Assembly: GCA_027452205.1 (NCBI GenBank)
Contig: DAIDGV010000009.1
Span: 1-42,005 of the forward strand
Length of the DNA stretch: 42,005 nt
From: a candidate division FCPU426 bacterium
GTDB taxonomy: Bacteria; Oederibacteriota; Muellerivitia; Muellerivitales; Muellerivitaceae
Direction: 5' to 3'
Shown: piece by piece, positions 37,073-42,005 of the stretch
Layout: each line of letters begins with the position of its first letter
How positions within the stretch are numbered: the first letter of the stretch is position 1
The notes under the pieces: generated by a model
Told to the model about the DNA's origin: nothing
The model's database searches: none
The model's input: the letters and a program-made list of their open reading frames with translations, nothing else
Made by a program: the position numbers and the translations under genes

Positions 37073-38451
37073 TTGAGCCGCTTTTGGATCTCGGCCAAAG
37101 CTTGAGGCGAGTCCTGGAGCCAATCTTGGATGAACGTCAACACCTTGGCGCGTTCCGGGCCTTCGAAGCGGCAGGAAACGACCGGCTCAGTGACCGAGCG
37201 CCGCACGATACCCCAACAATCGCCGAGTACTGCGCGGACCCCATCCACTGTGGCGACCCGGGCATCCATCTGCTTGGCCCGGTTTTCCAAGACTGCGTAT
37301 AGACCCTGGACCTGTTCCTCGGACAATTGGATCTTCACGTCATGCGTTGAGAAGCGGGCCGGGAATCGATCCATGAATTGGGCCAGAGCCATTTCCTCGT
37401 CCTTGAGTATCTTCATGACACACAAGCAGGCGTAAAGGGCGTCCCCCGGAAAGTCGCCCGGAAGGAAAAAATGGCCACTCGCTTCTCCGCCCAAAAGGGC
37501 CTTTTCCTTCTGCATTCGGTCAAAAATGTAGGAATGGCCCGCCCTTTCCAGGATGGGCGTACCACCTTGTTTGCGGACCGCTTGATCGACCCAATCCGAG
37601 CTTTTTACGTCAAAGACCACCTTATGCCGTTTGCCTTCCACGATCCAATTCTCAGAGAACAAACAAAGGATAAGGTCGTTCGGCACTTCCCGCCCCTTTT
37701 CATCGACAAAACTGACGCGATCACCGTCACCGTCGAAGGCCACGCCCATTTGGGCCCTGGTCTTCCGGACTTTTTCGCTTAAGGCTTCCAGGGTCTTAGG
37801 GTGGGAACTGTCCGCTCCGCGGCCTGGATAATCGCCATCCATCTCGCCGTTCATCAGGACGACCTCACAACCCAGGGCTTCCAATATCTCGGGGGCCGTC
37901 AGGGCCATAACACTATTGCCCACATCCACAACGATCTTGAACCCTTGGAACCGCTGGGCGATGGCATTGACCATCGAGTTGCGATAATCGCGGAAGAATT
38001 CTTTCGTCTCGAGGATACCCGCGCCTTTTCGGAAATCCTGGCGCTCCAACACCTTATAGAGTTGGGATATCCACTCGATCGGTGCCGGGGCTCCCCAGCG
38101 GAAGAACTTGAACCCGTTGTACTCGGGCGGGTTGTGCGAAGCGGTCACCATGATGCCCATCGAGGCCTTGGAGTAGCGGGCCGCGTAGGCCAACAAAGGC
38201 GTGGAAACCACTCCCGCGTCCACGATCTTGAGCCCCGTCCGGTAAAGCCCATCCAACAACGACTTCGAGAGCCCTTTGCTAGAGTGACGGATATCCCGTC
38301 CGATGACCACTTTGATGTTCCGATGTGGTTCTTCTTTGATCAGGGTTCCGACCGCCGAGCCGATCTGATGGGCCTGCTCCAACCCCAATTGCTTCGGGTA
38401 AACGCCGCGAATATCGCAGGCTTTCAATATTTCGGAAGGGATGGAGGCCAT
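37069..38451 (-). CDS. Phosphomannomutase / phosphoglucomutase
   Basis: 460 residues from the ATG at 38451 (AGG nine bases upstream; a TTG at 38460 overlapping the previous stop is an alternative). Alpha-D-phosphohexomutase: IRGVYPKQL at the start, phospho-Ser loop MVTASHNPPEYNG, metal loop AFDGDGDRV, sugar-binding loop GGEASGHF and the C-terminal phosphate-binding segment CRFEGPE. Interconverts hexose 1- and 6-phosphates for GDP-mannose or glycogen/LPS precursors; glucose or mannose specificity cannot be read. Sits between a glycosyltransferase and rlmH in one transcript. Confidence 0.93.
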   Translation of the reverse strand: MASIPSEILKACDIRGVYPKQLGLEQAHQIGSAVGTLIKEEPHRNIKVVIGRDIRHSSKGLSKSLLDGLYRTGLKIVDAGVVSTPLLAYAARYSKASMGIMVTASHNPPEYNGFKFFRWGAPAPIEWISQLYKVLERQDFRKGAGILETKEFFRDYRNSMVNAIAQRFQGFKIVVDVGNSVMALTAPEILEALGCEVVLMNGEMDGDYPGRGADSSHPKTLEALSEKVRKTRAQMGVAFDGDGDRVSFVDEKGREVPNDLILCLFSENWIVEGKRHKVVFDVKSSDWVDQAVRKQGGTPILERAGHSYIFDRMQKEKALLGGEASGHFFLPGDFPGDALYACLCVMKILKDEEMALAQFMDRFPARFSTHDVKIQLSEEQVQGLYAVLENRAKQMDARVATVDGVRAVLGDCWGIVRRSVTEPVVSCRFEGPERAKVLTFIQDWLQDSPQALAEIQKRLK

Positions 38452-38456
38452 AAACG

Positions 38457-39215
38457 TCAACCTGCCGGGAATTGCGTGGCCACATCACCCGCAAAGGTCA
38501 TGGACCCCGTATGGGTCAATTGGCTGTGAAGATCGGCCCAGATTTCACCACCCATATCGGTCCAGCGGCGGCAAAAACTGAAATCCTCGCTCAAATAAAC
38601 GCCCGTCTCTGGATCGATCATGCAATTGAACAAAGCCGATCGCCAAGGACTGTTCTTGAGAGTGTCTTCCGCCCGGTTCTCACGATTATATTTCAGTTCA
38701 GGATAGCGCTCGACCATCTTGGCGATAACCTGCCTTTTGATAAGAAGGAACCCGGTGCCCGCGAAACGCACCTTAGCGAAACCATTCTTGAGGGCGGCTT
38801 CTTTTAATGGCACGAATTCCATCACATAGGACAAGGCCGCCTTATCCAACCGATCGGTTCCGCTTTGGGCCGCTTGTTTGACCTTATCCCAATCGATGCG
38901 TTTGGTGGGATAGACTGCGGCGGCCATATCGGCTTCGAATTCCAAAAGTCGCCGCACTTGCGCCGGTTCGAAACCGATATCCCCGTCAATGAAAAGCAAA
39001 TGGGTCGCTTCCGGGTTTTCCATGAATTGAGTCATGATGTTTTGACGGGCCCGGGTGATGAGCGCGTCTCCCCCCAACATAAGAACGGTCAGGTCTATAT
39101 CTTTTTTTTGGCCGAGGGCATGCTGAAGCTTCAGCAAGGAAGAAGCATAGGTGTTCGTCACTTGCCCGCCGTAACAGGGGGTGCCAATCACCAGATGGGT
39201 TCGTTCAGCGGACAT
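38457..39215 (-). CDS. Small GT-A-type glycosyltransferase
   Basis: 252 residues from ATG 39215 with AAGG seven bases upstream. HLVIGTPCYGGQVTNTYASS opens the fold, and HLLFIDGDIGFEPAQVRRLL provides a DGD (DxD-type) metal and nucleotide-sugar site, followed by AAAVYPTKRIDWD. Related to the small GT2/'Anp1-like' enzymes. Ends with SEDFSFCRRWTDMGGEIWAD, the usual acidic acceptor-side motif. No membrane anchor. The next gene is phosphohexomutase, so it may use the sugar made there. Confidence 0.8.
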   Translation of the reverse strand: MSAERTHLVIGTPCYGGQVTNTYASSLLKLQHALGQKKDIDLTVLMLGGDALITRARQNIMTQFMENPEATHLLFIDGDIGFEPAQVRRLLEFEADMAAAVYPTKRIDWDKVKQAAQSGTDRLDKAALSYVMEFVPLKEAALKNGFAKVRFAGTGFLLIKRQVIAKMVERYPELKYNRENRAEDTLKNSPWRSALFNCMIDPETGVYLSEDFSFCRRWTDMGGEIWADLHSQLTHTGSMTFAGDVATQFPAG

Positions 39216-39346
39216 GGGATGCCTTGACAAGGGGATGACGACGAGGAGGCTAGTCTAGCCCAAGCCCAGCGGTGGTTCAACGAGGCCAATTATCGGGATA
39301 AAAAGATAGTGTGCTGAGGCTTAAGCCTGGGTACTACCACTTATCC

Positions 39347-39380
39347 TAAAATAAAAAACCAATTTGCCGAGGCAAATTGG
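39347..39380 (-). terminator. Terminator of the (now truncated) tRNA-Phe gene
   Basis: CCAATTTGCC and GGCAAATTGG form a 10-bp perfect stem with a GA loop; read on the minus strand it is followed by TTTTTTATTTTAGG. It lies 15 bp beyond the CCA end of the tRNA fragment. Confidence 0.85.
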
Positions 39381-39395
39381 CGGGATGAACAAAAA

Positions 39396-39440
<45 letters not shown>

Positions 39441-39603
39441 ATCAGGATTATAACCATCAAAGCCTGTTGTACTGTAACGGATTACTCACCCTAAATGGGC
39501 TTTTATTCTACCTGACCCAATGTATGGAAATATCGCAATATATCGGTACCCACGATACAAACTTGATAGATTTGATAGATCAGAATTCAATCTGATGGAA
39601 TAG

Positions 39604-39627
39604 GGTTCGGCATACCGAACTTTTATT
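39604..39627 (+). terminator. Hairpin downstream of the Argonaute gene
   Basis: GTTCGG-CATA-CCGAAC with TTTTATT on its plus-strand side. The T-run suits plus-strand transcripts. A second small stem, ATCAGA/TCTGAT, lies about 39581-39596. The rest of 39441-39636 is AT-rich and holds nothing else supported. Confidence 0.4.
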
Positions 39628-39636
39628 ACACAGCCT

Positions 39637-41142
39637 CTAAATATACATTTTAAATTTCGGACTGGGGTTTTTGACTAAGGGATTGGTCACCAATACTTCC
39701 CCAACCATTTTTGAAAATCTTATGGTAACCGGATACGATTCACCCAATTTGCAGGCATTATAATTCAACTTTGTAAGTCCAAAAATATCGAGTGCGACTT
39801 GCCTTATATCCGCTTCACCGTGCTGGATATCTATTTTTAAAGGTAGTGGTATTTCTGCTCCATCATAAGTTCCTAACTGAGTTTTAAATCCAGACCCCCA
39901 AAGGAACCCAGTCTTTTCAGATACCTTCCAAAAACAACCTCTAAGCACTGGATAACGACCAACACGAAGGGCTCTAGTACCCGGATCTTTCCGTACACGT
40001 ATTCCTGTGACTTTAATGTCTTTTCCAGCCGCTTCGCAATAACCCTTATATTCCTCCGCATCAATGGAAGAGTGGCAATGGATAAAGACCTCTTTAAGAG
40101 GGCGTCCATCCAACTCACGATATGTTTTTAAGAGACCTTCTAATAAAGTCTTTGCGGCCTCCCGCGTAAGATGAAATATTTTCTTTTCGGGTGAATACCA
40201 GCGACCATCTTGTCCGCGAAAAACAAATCCATCCCCGTTGTCTAAAAACATTTGAGCTGCACAGCAAGCACTTGGACTTTGCGGGTTGTTGTCAGTCTTC
40301 CTAAAAGAGATTCCAATATAACAAACACCCGGTCGTGCATTTGCCAACTTCCACGGTTGTCCTCCAGCTTTGTAAAAAAGCGTAGTGGTTAAATTCCAAG
40401 CTCGATCCGCCAACGCTGTCAAACCTCTCTCATCGTCATCCGTTGAAACCAATCTCAGCGTCGTTTCTCTAATAATTTGAAGAGGGATGTCATGTTCCAT
40501 CGCCCTTGCTTTTAATTGACGTCTAAAATCTATCGAATACTTATAGTCATCAGGATCATACGGATCATATTGTTCAAGAAAACCCATCTGCCCGTTTTGT
40601 CGAAGTTTAGCCTCATCTTTTGAAAGAGAAAGACCTTGTCCAATTTCCACTTTGCTCTTTGTTCTACAATTCGTAAAAATCATTTCAGGGACTATACAAA
40701 TAAGAACATCAATCTTTTTATCTGAGGACTTACATTGTCTAATCGCATCGCCATACATGCGACAAACTTCAGCCGTCCGAATAAAAGCGTCATTATGGTT
40801 GGCATGTTTTGTTAACTTTAAATCATCGAGTTCTTTTTCCATACTTGGATTAGTCGGCCAGGCACAATTAAAAACCGCTTCGAATCCAGGATAACCCGGC
40901 CAAAGAACAGGATTTTTAACATCTCCAGCAATGTAATTTTGTATAGCGTGTGTGAATGATTTAAAGGCCACAATCCCGTTTTTTGTACCGATCACCCCAT
41001 AGGAAATACTCTTAGGACGCTCAGGCTTTTGATCATCAAACGGGCCAAATAACGAGAGGCCATCCTTTGGATTTGAAACAAACTGCCCCAAACCAAACTC
41101 CAATAATGGTTCATCAAAGCATTCCAAAACTTGATTATTCAT
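39637..41142 (-). CDS. Short prokaryotic Argonaute (MID-PIWI), catalytically inactive
   Basis: 501 residues from the ATG at 41142 (the frame is open 18 codons further up but that is the partner's acidic tail out of frame). EPLLEFGLGQF and ISYGVIGTKNGIVAF open the protein as in short pAgos. The MID domain (about 130-265) includes DVLICIVPEMIF and LKARAMEHDIPLQIIRETTL, the region that binds guide 5' ends. The PIWI domain starts near 255 (LADRAWNLTTTLFYKAGG). The first catalytic Asp of PIWI is Ser (CYIGISF, near 276), and the strand near 354 reads VFIHCHSSID, so slicing is impossible. The C-terminus LTKLNYNACKLG...PVTIRFSK is typical. Short pAgos form guide-loaded sensors that switch on an APAZ-linked effector. 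Overlaps the partner by 8 bp. Confidence 0.9.
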   Translation of the reverse strand: MNNQVLECFDEPLLEFGLGQFVSNPKDGLSLFGPFDDQKPERPKSISYGVIGTKNGIVAFKSFTHAIQNYIAGDVKNPVLWPGYPGFEAVFNCAWPTNPSMEKELDDLKLTKHANHNDAFIRTAEVCRMYGDAIRQCKSSDKKIDVLICIVPEMIFTNCRTKSKVEIGQGLSLSKDEAKLRQNGQMGFLEQYDPYDPDDYKYSIDFRRQLKARAMEHDIPLQIIRETTLRLVSTDDDERGLTALADRAWNLTTTLFYKAGGQPWKLANARPGVCYIGISFRKTDNNPQSPSACCAAQMFLDNGDGFVFRGQDGRWYSPEKKIFHLTREAAKTLLEGLLKTYRELDGRPLKEVFIHCHSSIDAEEYKGYCEAAGKDIKVTGIRVRKDPGTRALRVGRYPVLRGCFWKVSEKTGFLWGSGFKTQLGTYDGAEIPLPLKIDIQHGEADIRQVALDIFGLTKLNYNACKLGESYPVTIRFSKMVGEVLVTNPLVKNPSPKFKMYI

Positions 41143-42005
41143 TGACGACAACCTCGCTTTCATCATCTTCATCGTCGTCATCGTCGATGTTATCAACGTT
41201 GGATATCAATTCTTCCGCTACGGTTTCACTGTGCACTCTTGATGCAAATAGTTCGTCTTCGTCAATGCCATGATTTGCTTTCAATTCCAGAAACTGGCCT
41301 TGAAGAACAAACTTATTTTCCCCATCATCAAAAAAGCTAATGTCAGAGTTTTCGCCTTTTAGCCAAGCGATTACAGCAAGATGTTTTCGTAACCACTCAT
41401 CGTTATGCATAGATTTTCTAACGGACTTTTGCCTTCTTTGTTGCTTTCCGTCATCGAGATAAGAGCCGTCTGGGTTTTGAAAATAGAATCCTAACGTAAG
41501 CTTTACCGCAGGCACGCCGTAATCCCAATGAGTGAAACGTAGTCCTAATAAAAGATGCACCTTCTTTTGCTTTCGAACACCAATAACCAATAACCGAGTA
41601 TTCTTACCGTCAATCCCTTGATAAACAATTTTATCCTTCTCTAACAATTTATCTGGAAAGTAGGATTGATTTTTCTCTTTTAGCCAAATCAATCCCCTAT
41701 TCGAAAGATGCCTGCCCATTGTTTTGTTAAGTAGTTGGACGCCAGCCTTTCTAATAGGATCATCCGGATTGTCATTAGGCGGCCAAGGTAAAACTCTTAG
41801 CTCTTTCCATTTCGATTTTTCCAAGGGAGGTTTAACAAATGCCCAAACTTTGCCCGTGGCGGACACTGACCTGCCCCCAAAGTTAGTACCAATTCCTATC
41901 TCACAGCAGCATAGGACCAATTGGCGGAACCCATTAGCGGCATAGGCTTGGTCTTGGGTTCTAAAATCCAAGCTTCTGGTGCTGGCGGCAGATAGCCCAA
42001 CGAAC
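41135..42005 (-). CDS. APAZ-like partner of short Argonaute, N-terminus off the window
   Basis: At least 289 residues are open to the right edge without a stop. It overlaps the Argonaute start by 8 bp, the usual place of an APAZ (N/L1/L2-like) subunit. Low-complexity end: DNIDDDDDEDDESEVVVNE, a strongly acidic tail; in SPARTA systems an acidic tail of TIR-APAZ blocks the nucleic-acid channel until target is bound. The body contains many basic/aromatic strands (LGLRFTHWDYGVPAVKLTLG). I do not see an effector (TIR, SIR2, nuclease) here. Alternative: a GTG at 41866 with GGGGG upstream would give a separate 243-residue protein; the first ~35 codons before it look unusual (three consecutive Cys). 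The APAZ assignment rests on position and general features, not a motif. Confidence 0.6.
   Translation of the reverse strand, partial: FVGLSAASTRSLDFRTQDQAYAANGFRQLVLCCCEIGIGTNFGGRSVSATGKVWAFVKPPLEKSKWKELRVLPWPPNDNPDDPIRKAGVQLLNKTMGRHLSNRGLIWLKEKNQSYFPDKLLEKDKIVYQGIDGKNTRLLVIGVRKQKKVHLLLGLRFTHWDYGVPAVKLTLGFYFQNPDGSYLDDGKQQRRQKSVRKSMHNDEWLRKHLAVIAWLKGENSDISFFDDGENKFVLQGQFLELKANHGIDEDELFASRVHSETVAEELISNVDNIDDDDDEDDESEVVVNE
41896..42003 (-). CDS. Possible 3' end of a further upstream gene (competing frame)
   Basis: In another minus-strand frame, 35 codons end at TAG (41896-41898) with YLPPAPEAWILEPKTKPMPL and then MGSANWSYAAVR. The residue mix looks at least as natural as that of the overlapping APAZ frame. 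If real, it is the C-terminus of a separate upstream gene and the APAZ protein starts at GTG 41866, 29 bp further down. Only the sequence beyond the edge can decide. Confidence 0.25.
   Translation of the reverse strand, partial: SLGYLPPAPEAWILEPKTKPMPLMGSANWSYAAVR

Noticed and set aside
41896-42003. Phospholipase D-like effector suggested by GSANWS
   Set aside because: The HxK part of the HKD motif is missing at the needed distance before it; the match is only to a short common word.
39441-42005. Complete tRNA-Phe split by an intron
   Set aside because: No 5' half (acceptor and D-arm) was found on the minus strand up to the edge, and the space is filled by the pAgo genes; an attachment-site copy is simpler.

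Overview
The window looks like a stretch of chromosome from an uncultured Gram-negative-type (diderm) bacterium. The evidence is lipoprotein signal peptides, TatC, a FecR-domain protein, a SpoIID/LytB lipoprotein, GltBD, RuvB, and queuosine and thiamine genes. No ribosomal or other phylogenetic marker allows a firm placement. The central part (about 2.6-39.2 kb) is moderately GC-rich and gene-dense and reads almost entirely on the minus strand. Both ends (about 0.1-2.5 kb and 39.4-42.0 kb) are visibly AT-rich and carry defence-type genes.

Layout. 1-2.4 kb: a terminator-like structured RNA, then an OLD-family ATPase/TOPRIM gene. 2.6-6.4 kb: a ParB-like protein with a membrane segment, a DUF1569/DinB-fold protein, a tiny lipoprotein, a degraded thiE fragment and an NHL-repeat lipoprotein. 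6.5-8.4 kb: thiS-thiG-thiE (thiazole synthesis and thiamine phosphate coupling). 8.6-12.3 kb: a secreted CBM9/TIM-barrel protein, a PAP2 phosphatase and a coiled-coil protein in one overlapping unit. 12.6-18.7 kb: gltB-gltD (ammonia assimilation). 19.2-24.1 kb: tgt and queA (queuosine in tRNA), separated by a truncated globin and a GT39-type membrane glycosyltransferase. 24.4-27.6 kb: SpoIID lipoprotein, DUF2905 protein, transaldolase-like aldolase and tatC. 27.7-32.4 kb: a four-gene Gld-type ABC export operon. 32.6-39.2 kb: ruvB, a DinG-like helicase, FecR protein, rlmH, phosphomannomutase/phosphoglucomutase and a small glycosyltransferase.

The standout is the right edge. The 3' half of a tRNA-Phe(GAA) gene, cut exactly at the anticodon loop and still followed by its terminator, marks the likely attachment-site boundary of an integrated element. 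Just inside lies a two-gene unit: a short, catalytically inactive prokaryotic Argonaute (MID-PIWI), translationally coupled to an upstream APAZ-like partner with a strongly acidic C-terminal tail. The partner's N-terminus, where the toxic effector of such systems normally sits, lies beyond the window.

Intergenic spaces carry several families of dispersed imperfect palindromes, including two homologous copies of about 190 bp around the SpoIID/DUF2905 genes. No CRISPR array, rRNA, complete tRNA or transposase/integrase gene was seen.
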